A stretch of 64,000 nucleotides of DNA from Sphingomonas sp. NFR04 (GCF_900114095.1 NZ_FORV01000001.1:806001-870000); one strand, 5' to 3'. Counted from the stretch's first letter, positions 7,951 to 17,045 are shown. Program-made: numbers and translations. The notes: generated by a model not told the origin, from the letters alone.

Positions 7951-9292
7951 CTATGTCTTCGTCCTGTTCCTGGCGACGCTGTTCGGCAGCGGCTTTCGCA
8001 AGCCGTTCCTGTTCGTGCTGGTCTATGCCTATATCGACATCGTCGCCCCCCAGCGGCTGACCTATCTCCTGCTCAATTCCCTGCCGATCTCGGCGATGGC
8101 GGCGGCGCTGGCGCTGGGCGGGTTCCTGCTGTTCGACGACAAGCGCGACGTGCGGGTGGCGCCCCGCCAGCTGCTGATCGTGGCGCTGATCGGCTATTGC
8201 GGCTTCACCACGCTGCACGCCGACTTCCCGGTCGAGGCCAGCGACAAATGGGACTGGGTGTGGAAGGCGCTGGCCTTCGCCGCCTTCCTGCCGCTTACCC
8301 TGCGCACCCGGCTGCGGATCGAGGCGCTGCTGCTGTTCATGGTGCTGTCGGCCAGCTCGATCATCATCGTCGGCGCGATCAAGACCATCATTTCCGGCGG
8401 CGGCTATGGCGAGCTGAACCTGATGGTATCGAACAATTCGGGGCTGTACGAGGGCAGCACCATCTCCACCGTCGCGATCGCCATCCTGCCGCTGATCCTG
8501 TGGTTCACCCGCCACGGCACGCTCTTCGCGCCCGACTGGCGGATGAAGGCCTTCGCCTATGCGCTGTGCTTCGCCTGCCTGCTGATCCCGATCGGCACCT
8601 CGACGCGCACCGGGCTGCTGTGCATCGGGCTGGTCGCGCTGCTGATGCTGCGGGACAGCCAGAAGAAGCTGCTGTATCTCGGCTGCGTGGGGGCGATGGC
8701 GCTGGCGGCCCTCCCCTTCCTGCCCTCCGCCTTCACCGAGCGGATGGGGACGATCAAGACCTATCAGGGCGATGCCTCCGCCTCCACGCGCCTCGCCGTG
8801 TGGCAATGGACGATGGACTATGCCCGCAGCCATCCGCTGGGCGGCGGGTTCGAGGCCTATCGCCAGAACCAGATCCGCTACGAGAAGGTGGCAGTGGAAG
8901 ACCAGGGTGGCGTGGCGGTGGTCGATCGCTCGCTGGAGGTCGACAAGGCGCGCGCTTATCACAGCGCCTATTTCGAGATGCTGGGCGAACAGGGCTATCC
9001 CGGCCTCGCGCTGTGGCTGCTGATCAACCTGTCCGGGCTGTTCCGCATGGAGGTGCTGCGCCGCCGCTATGCCCGCGCCGAGGGTGACGAGTCCTGGATC
9101 GCGCCGCTCGCCGCCGCGCTGCAGAACGGGCATATCGTCTACCTGCTCGGCGCGGCGTTCGTGGCGATCGCCTTTCAGCCCTTCATCTACATGCTGATCG
9201 GCGCGCAGATCGGGCTCGACACCTATTGCGCCCGCAAGCGTGCGGCGGCGGACTGGCGACCGCTGCGCCAGGCGCGCGCCGCCGCCGCATGA
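7943..9292 (+). CDS. Putative O-glycosylation/O-antigen ligase, exosortase A-associated (TIGR03097-like)
   Basis: 449 residues with about ten to twelve membrane helices and a large periplasmic loop, the Wzy/WaaL ligase layout. Family-type features are VYAYIDIVAPQRLTY near the N-terminus, TSTRTGLL, and the loop with RLAVWQWTMDYARSHPLGGGFEAYRQNQ and HSAYFEMLGEQGYPGLALWLL (conserved His and Gly). It is thought to attach or polymerise glycan at the periplasmic face in the PEP-CTERM/exosortase system. The start is the GTG at 7943 inside the end of the small upstream gene. Its TGA overlaps the next ATG. Confidence 0.88.
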   Translation: MRDYVFVLFLATLFGSGFRKPFLFVLVYAYIDIVAPQRLTYLLLNSLPISAMAAALALGGFLLFDDKRDVRVAPRQLLIVALIGYCGFTTLHADFPVEASDKWDWVWKALAFAAFLPLTLRTRLRIEALLLFMVLSASSIIIVGAIKTIISGGGYGELNLMVSNNSGLYEGSTISTVAIAILPLILWFTRHGTLFAPDWRMKAFAYALCFACLLIPIGTSTRTGLLCIGLVALLMLRDSQKKLLYLGCVGAMALAALPFLPSAFTERMGTIKTYQGDASASTRLAVWQWTMDYARSHPLGGGFEAYRQNQIRYEKVAVEDQGGVAVVDRSLEVDKARAYHSAYFEMLGEQGYPGLALWLLINLSGLFRMEVLRRRYARAEGDESWIAPLAAALQNGHIVYLLGAAFVAIAFQPFIYMLIGAQIGLDTYCARKRAAADWRPLRQARAAAA

Positions 9293-10377
9293 GCGGGCGG
9301 GCAGAGCTGCGTGCGCTTACCTCCGCGCGGGGCGTCGCTGCGTGGTGGGTGGTGCTCTACCACCTGCGCGGCGCGCTCGCCGACCTGCCCGCGGCAGCCC
9401 AGGCCCTGGTCGCCAAGGGCTATCTTGCGGTCGACTTCTTCTTTCTGCTGTCCGGCTTCGTGCTCGCCTTCGGTTATGGCGAGCGCCTGCACGGCGGTGG
9501 GCGCCCCGCCATTCTGGACTTCTTGCGGCGACGGATCGCGCGAATCTGGCCGCTCCACGCGGCGATGCTCGGGGTCGCGCTGCTGCTCGCCCTCCTGCTG
9601 CGAACCACCGGCCATGCCACGCAGCAGTTTCCGATGGCCGAGCTGCCCGCGCACCTGCTGCTAGTGCAAGCCTGGGGCTTCACCAACCCGCTTTGCTGGA
9701 ACGATCCCGCCTGGTCGATCTCCTGCGAGCTGATGGCCTATCTGCTCTTTCCGCTATGGGTCGTCACCATCGACTGGCGCCGCCGACGCGCCGTCACCCT
9801 GATCGCGATCCTCGCGGCGTTGTTCGCGCTGCTGCACGGCGTCTTCGTCCTGCGCGGTGCAACGGAGCTGGGCCAGGATCTTCAGAATGTCGGCCTGATC
9901 CGCTGCGTGCTGGAGTTCACGGCCGGTGCCATGTTGTATGCGCTGTGGAACCGCCAGCGGGCAGAGCGCCCCGGGCACAATGCCTTGGCTATAGCGGCGA
10001 TGCTTGCAGCCGCCTGGGCTGCCGGAATGCCGGAAACCGCGGTGGCACCGGCCCTGCTGGCGGCGATCTTATGGGCACTGGCAACCGCGTCCGGGCAGCG
10101 CGGCAATGCGCTGGAAGGCGCGCTGCTCCACCGCCTCGGCGAGATCAGCTACGCCACCTATCTCAGCCACTTCCTGCTGTGGTTCGCCTTCAAGCTCGCC
10201 TTTGTCCGCACCGCGACGATCGGCTGGCCACTCGCGGCGCTGTACTTGGTGCTGGTCCTCGCCGCGTCGGTGGCGCTCCACCGCTGGGTGGAGCGCCCCG
10301 CACAGCGCTGGATCAACGCCCTCGGGTTCAGGCCGGGGCGGTCACGTCTTCCAACGCGGCGATCACCGCGCGGTTGA
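9289..10377 (+). CDS. Acyltransferase family 3 membrane protein
   Basis: 362 residues, about ten membrane helices, the acyltransferase-3 (OafA/NodX) family that O-acylates surface sugars. Signatures are LRALTSARGVAAWWVVLYHLRG (with the conserved His), GYLAVDFFFLLSGFVLAF, RRRIARIWPLH and NPLCWNDPAWSISCELMAYLLFP. The ATG at 9289 overlaps the ligase TGA (ATGA), so the two are translationally coupled and this enzyme probably acetylates the same glycan. The last 50 bp run into the oppositely oriented PfpI-family gene; the terminal residues GRSRLPTRRSPRG look unconserved and may be read-through. Confidence 0.9.
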   Translation: MSGRAELRALTSARGVAAWWVVLYHLRGALADLPAAAQALVAKGYLAVDFFFLLSGFVLAFGYGERLHGGGRPAILDFLRRRIARIWPLHAAMLGVALLLALLLRTTGHATQQFPMAELPAHLLLVQAWGFTNPLCWNDPAWSISCELMAYLLFPLWVVTIDWRRRRAVTLIAILAALFALLHGVFVLRGATELGQDLQNVGLIRCVLEFTAGAMLYALWNRQRAERPGHNALAIAAMLAAAWAAGMPETAVAPALLAAILWALATASGQRGNALEGALLHRLGEISYATYLSHFLLWFAFKLAFVRTATIGWPLAALYLVLVLAASVALHRWVERPAQRWINALGFRPGRSRLPTRRSPRG

Positions 10378-10879
10378 AGGCGGGGATATCGTCGGGCTTG
10401 CGGCTGGTGATCAGGTTCCCGTCGCTCACCACTTCCTCGTCGACCACATCGGCGCCGGCGTTGGCAAGATCGGTGCGGATCGACGGCCAGCTGGTCAGCC
10501 GGCGCCCGGCGACCACATCGGCTTCGGCGAGCAGCCACGGCGCATGGCAGATCGCCGCGACCAGCCGCTTCGAATCCATGAAATTGCGGGCGATCTCGAC
10601 CGCCTTCTCGTTCATCCGCAGCTTGTCCGGATTGCCGACACCGCCCGGCAGCACCAGCGCGTCGAACTGATCGAGCTCGACCTGGTCGAGCGTCGTGTCC
10701 GGCGTGATGCTCTTGCCCTTCTCGCCGCCGCTTTCGCCGGTGATCGGATCGGTCTTGATCGAGGCGAGCGTCACCTGCGCGCCGGCATCGAGCAGCGCCT
10801 GGCGCGGTTCGAACAGCTCCGACTCCTCGAAGCCGTCGGTGGCGAGCATCAGCACCCGCGCATTCTGGAGATTGGCCAT
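10328..10879 (-). CDS. DJ-1/PfpI-family type 1 glutamine amidotransferase-like protein
   Basis: 183 residues from the ATG at 10879, preceded by GGAAAGGATG. The fold is shown by RVLMLATDGFEESEL, DALVLPGGVGNPD and the nucleophile elbow AAICHAPWLL with its cysteine, plus the following LTSWPSIRTDL. This is the PfpI/YhbO subgroup, cytoplasmic proteins linked to protein-glycation repair or chaperone activity and general stress. A promoter-like GGAAC/GGTT pair lies about 38 bp upstream, consistent with stress control by an EcfG-type sigma factor. It is convergent with, and overlaps, the acyltransferase gene. Confidence 0.92.
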   Translation of the reverse strand: MANLQNARVLMLATDGFEESELFEPRQALLDAGAQVTLASIKTDPITGESGGEKGKSITPDTTLDQVELDQFDALVLPGGVGNPDKLRMNEKAVEIARNFMDSKRLVAAICHAPWLLAEADVVAGRRLTSWPSIRTDLANAGADVVDEEVVSDGNLITSRKPDDIPAFNRAVIAALEDVTAPA

Positions 10880-10917
10880 GGGGGCATCCTTTCCCGTCAT
10901 TCGAATTATGCCTGGCC

Positions 10918-10943
10918 AACCCGGAGCCCCTGCCCCTTGTTCC
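10918..10943 (-). promoter_or_regulatory. Possible EcfG-type general stress promoter
   Basis: Read on the minus strand, GGAAC (10939-10943) is followed after 17 bases by GGTT (10918-10921). The alphaproteobacterial EcfG consensus is GGAAC-N16/17-CGTT, so one position differs. It faces the PfpI/DJ-1 gene. Confidence 0.4.
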
Positions 10944-10997
10944 GGAACGAATTGTTGCTGCGGCGCATTTGCCTAGGCTCTGCCCCAAGGAACCGCG

Positions 10998-12014
10998 ATG
11001 GACAGCGCCGACATCGTCTATGTCGAAGACCAGGCCCCCGGCATCACCCGGCGCAAGATGCGCCATGGCTGGGGCTATTTCGACGCGGACGGCACCCGCA
11101 TCACCGACCGCGACGAGATCGACCGGCTCAACGCCATCGGCCTGCCGCCCGCCTATGAGAACGCCTGGTTCTGCCCCGATCCGAACGGCCATATCCAGGC
11201 AACCGGCTATGACGTGAAGGGCCGCAAGCAATATCGCTACCACAATGGCTTTCGAGAGGCGCAGGAGGCGGCGAAGTACGATCGCTGCGGGATGTTCGGC
11301 GAGCGCCTGCCCCGCCTCCGTCGCAAGGTGGAGAGCGATCTCCGGCTGCGCGGGCTGTGCAAGGACAAGGCGGTGGCCGCCGTCGTCCGCCTGCTCGACC
11401 TCGGCTCGATCCGTGTCGGCAACGAGACCTATGCGCAGGAGAACAAGAGCTTCGGCGCCACCACGCTGCGCAAGCGCCACGTGAAGGTCGCCGGCGGCAC
11501 GCTCAAGCTCCAGTTCCGCGCCAAGTCCGGCAAGCTGCGGGTGATGACGGTGACCGACAAGTCGCTCAGCCGCTTCGTCAAGCGCTGCCAGGATCTGCCC
11601 GGCCAGAACCTGTTCCGCTGGATCGACGACGCGGGCGAGGCGCACCCCGTCACCTCCAGCGACGTGAACGCCTATATCCGCGAGGCGATGGGCGAGCATT
11701 TCAGCGCCAAGCATTTCCGCACCTGGGGGGCGAGCGTGATCGCCTTCCGCACGCTGGCGCAGGCCGAGGACTATGTCGGCCTGAAGACGCTGCTGGAACC
11801 GGTCACCGAGGCGCTGGGCAACACCCCCGCCATCGCCCGCAAATCCTATGTCCATCCGCGGCTGATCGAGCTTGCGCGCGACAAGCCGGGGCAGGCGCTG
11901 TTCCGTGCCGGCTTGCGCCTGCCCCGCACGACACAGTACCTCGACCGCTACGAACGCGGCCTGATCGTCTTCCTGGAGACCGATCCGGCCGAACAGCCCG
12001 CCAAGGCAGCCTGA
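10998..12014 (+). CDS. DNA topoisomerase IB (eukaryote-like)
   Basis: 338 residues, the normal size of bacterial topoisomerase IB, which relaxes positive and negative supercoils without ATP. The N-terminal domain has RKMRHGWGYFDADGTRI and LPPAYENAWFCPDPNGHIQATG; the catalytic domain has SIRVGNETYAQENKSFGA (catalytic Arg region), KHFRTWGAS (His/Arg) and the nucleophile Tyr284 in ARKSYVHP. AAGGAA precedes the ATG. The MscS-type channel gene begins 9 bp after its stop, so they form an operon. The family occurs patchily in bacteria and is often stress-associated. Confidence 0.96.
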   Translation: MDSADIVYVEDQAPGITRRKMRHGWGYFDADGTRITDRDEIDRLNAIGLPPAYENAWFCPDPNGHIQATGYDVKGRKQYRYHNGFREAQEAAKYDRCGMFGERLPRLRRKVESDLRLRGLCKDKAVAAVVRLLDLGSIRVGNETYAQENKSFGATTLRKRHVKVAGGTLKLQFRAKSGKLRVMTVTDKSLSRFVKRCQDLPGQNLFRWIDDAGEAHPVTSSDVNAYIREAMGEHFSAKHFRTWGASVIAFRTLAQAEDYVGLKTLLEPVTEALGNTPAIARKSYVHPRLIELARDKPGQALFRAGLRLPRTTQYLDRYERGLIVFLETDPAEQPAKAA

Positions 12015-12023
12015 CGAGACCCG

Positions 12024-13190
12024 ATGCTGATCACCGCACGCACCAAGCCGACCCATTTCGAAAGCCAGCTCAAGGCGTTCATCGGCGACACGCCCGACTG
12101 GATCGCCGATCACTGGCTGAGCATACTGGTCGCGATCGGCATCGCGGTCGGCATTGCGCTGTTCCTCCACACGCTGCGCTCCTGGGGCATGCGGCTGTGC
12201 CGGAACAGCGATGGCAACGGCGCCAACTGGTACACGATCTTTGGCCGCACGATTTCGCGGACCAACAATTTCTTCATCGTGATGACCGCGATCCGGCTCG
12301 TGGTGAACGTCGCCGAGACACCACCGCTGCTCGACAAGACGATCACCTTCCTGTTCACGATCGCGGTCACCTTCCAGGTCGCGATCTGGATCCGCGAGGT
12401 AATCTTCGGGCTAATCGAGCATCGCACCCGCGGCGATAGCCCCAGCGAAAGCCTGGCGAGCGCCGTCGGCATCATCCGCCTGCTCATCTCGATCGCGCTG
12501 TTCGCCATCGCGCTGGTGATGGTGCTCGGCAATGTCGGGGTGAACGTGACCGGCCTGATCGCCGGTCTGGGCGTCGGCGGCATCGCCATCGGTCTTGCCG
12601 CGCAAGGCATCTTCGGCGACCTGATCGCGGCGCTCTCAATCCTGTTCACCCGCCCCTTCCGCGTCGGCGACAACATCAAGTTCGACCAGACCAGCGGCAC
12701 GGTGGCCGAAATCGGCCTCAAGTCCACCCGTGTCCGCTCGTTCGACGGCGAGATGCACATCATCTCGAACCGTCAGCTGCTCGACAAGGAACTGCAGAAC
12801 CTCACCGATCGCACGCGCATCCGGCTGCCGTTCAAGATCGGCGTGGCGTACGAAACGCCGCCGGAGAAGCTGGAAAAGCTGCACGACATCTTCAAGGAGA
12901 TCGTCGAGGCGAACGGCGCGACCGCGGTGCGCAACGGCTTTTCGGGATTCGGCGACAGCTCGATCGATTATGAGCTGATTGCCGAGGTCGCGACCGGCAG
13001 CTGGGACGTTGGCCACCCCACTCGCGACCGCATCCTGATCGGCATCGTCCGCCGGCTGGCGGACGAGGGGATCAGCATCCCCTACCCGACCCAGACCACC
13101 TACACCGCGGCCCCCGACGGGCGGATCATCATGCCCTATCCGGAGGTGACGCCGGTGATGCGCGTCGACAAGGAAGACGGCGAGCGCTGA
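12024..13190 (+). CDS. MscS-family small-conductance mechanosensitive channel
   Basis: 388 residues: about four to five membrane helices in the first 200, then the MscS pore helix and cytosolic beta domain. The pore helix is GLIAGLGVGGIAIGLAAQ with the Gly/Ala packing pattern, followed by FGDLIAALSILFTRPFRVGDNI and TSGTVAEIGLKSTRVRSFDG. The final PYPTQTTY is the conserved channel tail. It releases solutes on hypo-osmotic shock. It lies 9 bp after the topoisomerase IB gene. The extra N-terminal helices exceed the three of E. coli MscS. Confidence 0.95.
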   Translation: MLITARTKPTHFESQLKAFIGDTPDWIADHWLSILVAIGIAVGIALFLHTLRSWGMRLCRNSDGNGANWYTIFGRTISRTNNFFIVMTAIRLVVNVAETPPLLDKTITFLFTIAVTFQVAIWIREVIFGLIEHRTRGDSPSESLASAVGIIRLLISIALFAIALVMVLGNVGVNVTGLIAGLGVGGIAIGLAAQGIFGDLIAALSILFTRPFRVGDNIKFDQTSGTVAEIGLKSTRVRSFDGEMHIISNRQLLDKELQNLTDRTRIRLPFKIGVAYETPPEKLEKLHDIFKEIVEANGATAVRNGFSGFGDSSIDYELIAEVATGSWDVGHPTRDRILIGIVRRLADEGISIPYPTQTTYTAAPDGRIIMPYPEVTPVMRVDKEDGER

Positions 13191-13213
13191 GGGGCCGCCC
13201 CTGCGCTATCCGC

Positions 13214-13310
13214 CGTCATCCCCGCGAAGGCGGGGATCCATTGGCGCTGAATCGTCGGTTCCAGCCCCCAGCGTCCTGGCAAATGGATTCCCGCCTTTGC
13301 GGGAATGACG
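13214..13310. repeat. 97-bp palindromic repeat, family A, copy 2
   Basis: Same orientation as the copy at 1.7 kb: CGTCATCCCCGCGAAGG at one end, CGGGAATGACG at the other, and a core with GGCGCTGAATCG and GTCCTGGCAAATGGATT. It lies between the mechanosensitive channel and the YkvA-family gene (convergent). Confidence 0.93.
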
Positions 13311-13338
13311 AAGTTGGAGGGATGAGGCGATCAAATCC

Positions 13339-13707
13339 TCAATCATACTTCGTCACCAGCCAGCTCCACACGCTCCACGCCAGCAGCGCCCATACCCCCA
13401 GCACGATGGCAATCCCGCCCCAGCTCACCGGTCGGTGGCTCGCTTCTTCGGCCGCCGCACGGTGCTCGGCGAACTGCTCGGCCGGGATCAGCCGCTCGAA
13501 CAGCCATACGCCCAGCGGGATCAGGATGGCGTCATCGACCAGCCCGAGCACGGGGATGAAATCGGGGATCAGGTCGATCGGCGACAACGCATATGCCGCG
13601 ACCAATATGCCAACGATCCGCGCAGCCAGGGGCGTACGCGGATCGCGGATGGCGAGCCATACGGCATGCGCCTCGGTGCGGACGCGGTGTGCGAGCGAAG
13701 GACCCAT
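13339..13707 (-). CDS. YkvA-family membrane protein (DUF1232)
   Basis: 122 residues. The DUF1232 signature AARIVGILVAAYALSPIDLIPDFIPVLGLVDDAIL occupies residues 28-62, and a C-terminal hydrophobic helix (GIAIVLGVWALLAWSVWSWLV) anchors it in the inner membrane. The family's function is unknown. It follows the FMN-binding stress-protein gene on the same strand with a 41-bp gap. Confidence 0.88.
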   Translation of the reverse strand: MGPSLAHRVRTEAHAVWLAIRDPRTPLAARIVGILVAAYALSPIDLIPDFIPVLGLVDDAILIPLGVWLFERLIPAEQFAEHRAAAEEASHRPVSWGGIAIVLGVWALLAWSVWSWLVTKYD

Positions 13708-13748
13708 GTCCCTGAATCGCGCGGCCGCGTCCGCAGGTCAATGTGGGT

Positions 13749-14228
13749 TCAGCGCTCCGCGGTCGTCTCGACCTTGGCGTGGCTGCCGGTCTCGTCCGAC
13801 TTGATCGTGCCGCCAAACAGCATCTTCACCTTCCCGGTGAGCGACATATCGGTCTCCCACAGCTCGGCATCGTCGATGTCGACGCGGAGCAGCGCGAGAT
13901 TCGGGTCCTGCTTGCCGCCCGGAAACCAGGCCTCGACCTGGCTGTTCCACAGCTTGTCGATCATCGCGAAGTCGTTGTCGACGCGCGCGGTGCCGGAGAG
14001 GCAGGCGAAGAAGTCATGCCCCTTGGACACGAACTGGAGCATCGCCTTGCCGCCCTGGGCCATGCGATTGTCCTTGCCGATGAAGAAGAAGATCGTGTCG
14101 ACCTGATCCTCGTCAAGCTGCGCGGTCAGCGGTTCGCTGTGCTGGCCGTCCTGCAGGCCCGCCATCATGAAGGGGCTGTCCGCCAGCTTGGACCAGAAAT
14201 GCTTCTTCAGTTCGACCTTGTCGGCCAT
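13749..14228 (-). CDS. Pyridoxamine 5'-phosphate oxidase-like general stress protein (GSP26-like)
   Basis: 159 residues forming a split-barrel FMN-binding domain. LADSPFMMAGLQDG, PLTAQLDEDQVDTIFFFIGKDN and DFFACLSGTARVDND match the general stress protein 26 branch of the PPOX family. The C-terminal WFPGGKQDPNLALLRVDIDDAELWE is typical of the group. Members bind flavin and are induced under stress; the reaction is not established. GGGAGA lies 7 bp before the ATG. A sphingomonad-like YkvA gene follows. Confidence 0.88.
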   Translation of the reverse strand: MADKVELKKHFWSKLADSPFMMAGLQDGQHSEPLTAQLDEDQVDTIFFFIGKDNRMAQGGKAMLQFVSKGHDFFACLSGTARVDNDFAMIDKLWNSQVEAWFPGGKQDPNLALLRVDIDDAELWETDMSLTGKVKMLFGGTIKSDETGSHAKVETTAER

Positions 14229-14274
14229 GATCGTCTCCCGAGTTTGGATACCTGCGGGTAACGTGCAGGTCCGC

Positions 14275-15225
14275 TCAGGCGTTCCGGATCGCAGCGGCGG
14301 CGCCGATCAGTTCGAGGTCGGCGCGGTTGACCAGTGCCACCGGGGTTTCGGCAAGCTGGCGGCGAAAGGCGGTGCGCGCCTCCATCCGCCTGCGGAAGCC
14401 CGGCTGCTTCAGTTGCGGCTCCAGCGCGCGGGCGATCGCGCCGGTGAGGAACACGCCGTCCCACGCATCGAAGGTCAGCGCCAGATCGCCGACGAACGCG
14501 CCGAGATGCTCGACGAACATGCGCACCACCGCGCCGGCGATCGGATCTCGGCCGGCATTGCGGGTCACATCCTCGGGCGCGGGCAGCCGCTTGCCGCCGG
14601 ACAGCGCCTCATAGGCCAGCAGCAGCCCGTTGGCGCTGAGCAGCGTCTCGACCTCGACCAGCCCGCCGCGCGCCTTGCAGAAGGTGGCGAACCGCTCCTC
14701 GTCGCCGTTCTGGGGCGCGAAGCCGATATGCCCTGCCTCGCTCTGCACAGGCACATGGCGGCCATCGGCGCTGATCAGCGCCGCGACGCCGAGGCCGGTG
14801 CCGACGCCGATAACGGCGTAATTGCCGCCCGGGGTGATCGGCTTGGGCGCCGCACCGGGGAGCGCAGTAAACGTTGTCGGCGGCAACCGCGTGAGCGCAA
14901 GCGCATTGGCGGCGCATTCGTTGAGCGCGACCGGCTTTTCGCGCAGCACCGCCTCCACGCCCGCCAGCGAGATGTACCAGCGGCTGCCGGTGAGATTGAT
15001 CAGGTCGCCCCGCACCGCGCCTGCGACTGCGAGCACGCTGGGCAGTCGCGCATCGCGCAGGCCCACGCCGGAAAGATACGCCACCAGGGCGCTGGTAAAG
15101 GTCTGATGGTCGGCGTTGGAAAAGCGCTTGATCTCGCGCGGCTCGGCGTCGTCGCCGCCGCCGGTCAGGCCGAAGCGAACCGATTGTCGGCCGATATCGG
15201 CCACCAGCGCCACGCCATCTTCCAT
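14275..15225 (-). CDS. Glucokinase-family protein with altered catalytic motifs
   Basis: 316 residues from the ATG at 15225, preceded by GGAGAGAGGG. The overall pattern is that of the group A glucokinase (Glk) family: GVGTGLGVAAL at 141-150, EAGHIGFAPQ, VFLTGAIAR and LIGAAAA. However, the phosphate-1 loop normally reading DIGGTN is DIGRQS (residues 10-15), and the catalytic Asp of the N-D-F motif is replaced in LNECAANALAL (Glu103). The gene is intact. It could be a kinase with changed specificity or a non-catalytic sugar sensor. I infer that it is a paralogue, not the main Entner-Doudoroff glucokinase. Confidence 0.75.
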   Translation of the reverse strand: MEDGVALVADIGRQSVRFGLTGGGDDAEPREIKRFSNADHQTFTSALVAYLSGVGLRDARLPSVLAVAGAVRGDLINLTGSRWYISLAGVEAVLREKPVALNECAANALALTRLPPTTFTALPGAAPKPITPGGNYAVIGVGTGLGVAALISADGRHVPVQSEAGHIGFAPQNGDEERFATFCKARGGLVEVETLLSANGLLLAYEALSGGKRLPAPEDVTRNAGRDPIAGAVVRMFVEHLGAFVGDLALTFDAWDGVFLTGAIARALEPQLKQPGFRRRMEARTAFRRQLAETPVALVNRADLELIGAAAAIRNA

Positions 15226-15337
15226 CGAGCCCTCTCTCCCCTGCCGGCTTCTTCTCGAAACTCGGACAGGCGATATCGCTAACAATGGTTACCGTAGCAA
15301 TAAATAAGCGACGATTAGTGTGCTTTACGCACCCATT

Positions 15338-15829
15338 TCACGCGGCGCGCGGGTCCGCACCGAAACGATTGGCGCCGATCGCCGGGGACCAATAGAGCGC
15401 GACTGCCAGGATCGCGAGCGCGACTTGCCCCGCCAGCGGCAGCATCGGCACGCCGGGATGCAGGCCGATCGCCACCTGGGTGCGGTCCAGATCCCCCGCC
15501 ACGCCGATCGCCGCGAGCAGCAACCCGGGGATCGCCGGCAGACCGACATCGTGCAGCCGCCGCACGATCAGCCCGATCAGCGGCACGAACAGCAGCAGCG
15601 CCAGCGCCTCCTCCACCGCCACGCGGCGCCAGAAGACGGTGACGCCCAGCGCCGTCGGCGGATGGAGGAAATGGAAGCCGAGGAACAGCAGCAGCTCGCC
15701 GATCGCAATCAGGATCAGCGCGCTGGTCAGCTCGCTGCGGGTCGAGCGGCCGTGGAACACGAAGCTCTGGCCGATGGCGCGGAGGCCGTTCCGCAGCGAC
15801 ACCCCGTCGCGATAGCTGGCTGCTGTCAT
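15338..15829 (-). CDS. DUF805-family membrane protein
   Basis: 163 residues from the ATG at 15829. DUF805 signatures are SFVFHGRSTRSELTSALIL near the N-terminus and the RLHDVGLPAIPGLLL motif, with four membrane helices. The family is of unknown function. No Shine-Dalgarno is close to the ATG; a strong hairpin containing GGAGGG lies just upstream, between this gene and the thiolase gene on the same strand. Translation may therefore be inefficient or start elsewhere. Confidence 0.82.
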   Translation of the reverse strand: MTAASYRDGVSLRNGLRAIGQSFVFHGRSTRSELTSALILIAIGELLLFLGFHFLHPPTALGVTVFWRRVAVEEALALLLFVPLIGLIVRRLHDVGLPAIPGLLLAAIGVAGDLDRTQVAIGLHPGVPMLPLAGQVALAILAVALYWSPAIGANRFGADPRAA

Positions 15830-15833
15830 GGAG

Positions 15834-15859
15834 GGAGGGTGCAGCGCGCCGCACCCTCC
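15834..15859 (-). terminator. GC-rich hairpin between thiolase and DUF805 genes
   Basis: A 9-bp perfect stem, GGAGGGTGC pairing with GCACCCTCC, lies between two same-strand genes. No T-run follows on the minus strand, so it may be a weak terminator or an mRNA stabiliser for the thiolase transcript. Confidence 0.5.
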
Positions 15860-15869
15860 GGTCAAGTAG

Positions 15870-17045
15870 TTACAGCGTCTCGAAAAGACCCGCTGCACCC
15901 ATGCCGCCGCCGATGCACATGGTGACGACGACGTACTTCGCGCCGCGGCGCTTGCCTTCGATCAGTGCATGGCCGGTCATCCGCGCGCCCGACATGCCAT
16001 AGGGATGGCCGATCGAGATTGCCCCGCCGTTGACGTTGAGCAGCTCGTTGGGGATGCCCAGCTTGTCGCGGCAGTAGAGCACCTGCACCGCGAACGCCTC
16101 GTTGAGCTCCCACAGGCCGATATCGTCCATCTTCAGATTGAAGCGCTCGAGCAGCTTGGGGATGGCATAGACCGGGCCGATGCCCATCTCGTCGGGCTTG
16201 GTGCCCGCCACCGCCATGCCGATATAGCGGCCCAGCGGCGTGAGCCCGCGCTTCTCGGCGAGCTTCTCCTCCATCAGCACCGCGGCCGAAGAACCGTCCG
16301 ACAGCTGGCTGGCATTGCCCGCGGTGACGGTGCCGTTCGGGACCACCGGCTGCAGCGCCTGCAGGCCTTCCAGCGTCGTCTCGGGGCGATTGCCCTCGTC
16401 CTTGGAAAGCGTGATCTCCTTCTGCGAGACTTCCTTGGTCTCCTTGTTGACCAGGTTCATCGTCGCGGTGACGGGCACGATCTCGTCGTCGAACTTGCCC
16501 GCTGCCTGCGCGGCGGCGGTGCGCTGCTGCGACTGGAGCGCATAGGCGTCGCATGCGTCACGGCCGATGCCGTAGCGCGCGGCGACCACTTCGGCGGTCT
16601 GGAGCATCGGCACATAGGTATCGTTGTGCATCGCGATCAGCGAGCGATCGGGTTCGACGCGCATCTGCGGGGTTTGGACGATGCTGATCGATTCCACGCC
16701 GCCGCCCAGGGTGATGTCCATATTGTCGACGACGATCTGCTTGGCGGCGGTGGCGATCGCCATCAGGCCGGAGGCGCACTGGCGGTCGATCGACATGCCC
16801 GGCACTTCCACCGGAAGGCCGGCGCGGAGCAGCGCAAGGCGGGCGATGTTGGGCGCCTGGCTGCCCTGCTGGAGCGCGGCACCGAACACGACGTCGTCGA
16901 CCTGGCCCGGCTCGATGCCCGCCCGCTCGACCGCGGCGCGGATCGCGTGCGCGCCCAGCGTCGGGGCCGGCGTGGCGTTGAACGCCCCGCGATAGGCCCG
17001 GCCGATGCCCGTGCGGGCGGTGGAAACGATGACTGCGGAGCGCAT
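15870..17045 (-). CDS. Acetyl-CoA C-acyltransferase (thiolase)
   Basis: 391 residues, the standard thiolase length. It joins two acyl-CoAs or cleaves 3-ketoacyl-CoA in fatty-acid or PHA metabolism. Nucleophile Cys90 is in DRQCASGLM; the second catalytic loops are [18 protein letters not shown] and the acid/base cysteine in [17 protein letters not shown] precedes the ATG. Sequence alone does not separate degradative FadA-type from biosynthetic PhaA-type; the neighbouring MaoC hydratase and the PHA depolymerase at 21 kb make acyl-CoA/PHA metabolism plausible. A palindromic repeat lies upstream. Confidence 0.95.
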   Translation of the reverse strand: MRSAVIVSTARTGIGRAYRGAFNATPAPTLGAHAIRAAVERAGIEPGQVDDVVFGAALQQGSQAPNIARLALLRAGLPVEVPGMSIDRQCASGLMAIATAAKQIVVDNMDITLGGGVESISIVQTPQMRVEPDRSLIAMHNDTYVPMLQTAEVVAARYGIGRDACDAYALQSQQRTAAAQAAGKFDDEIVPVTATMNLVNKETKEVSQKEITLSKDEGNRPETTLEGLQALQPVVPNGTVTAGNASQLSDGSSAAVLMEEKLAEKRGLTPLGRYIGMAVAGTKPDEMGIGPVYAIPKLLERFNLKMDDIGLWELNEAFAVQVLYCRDKLGIPNELLNVNGGAISIGHPYGMSGARMTGHALIEGKRRGAKYVVVTMCIGGGMGAAGLFETL

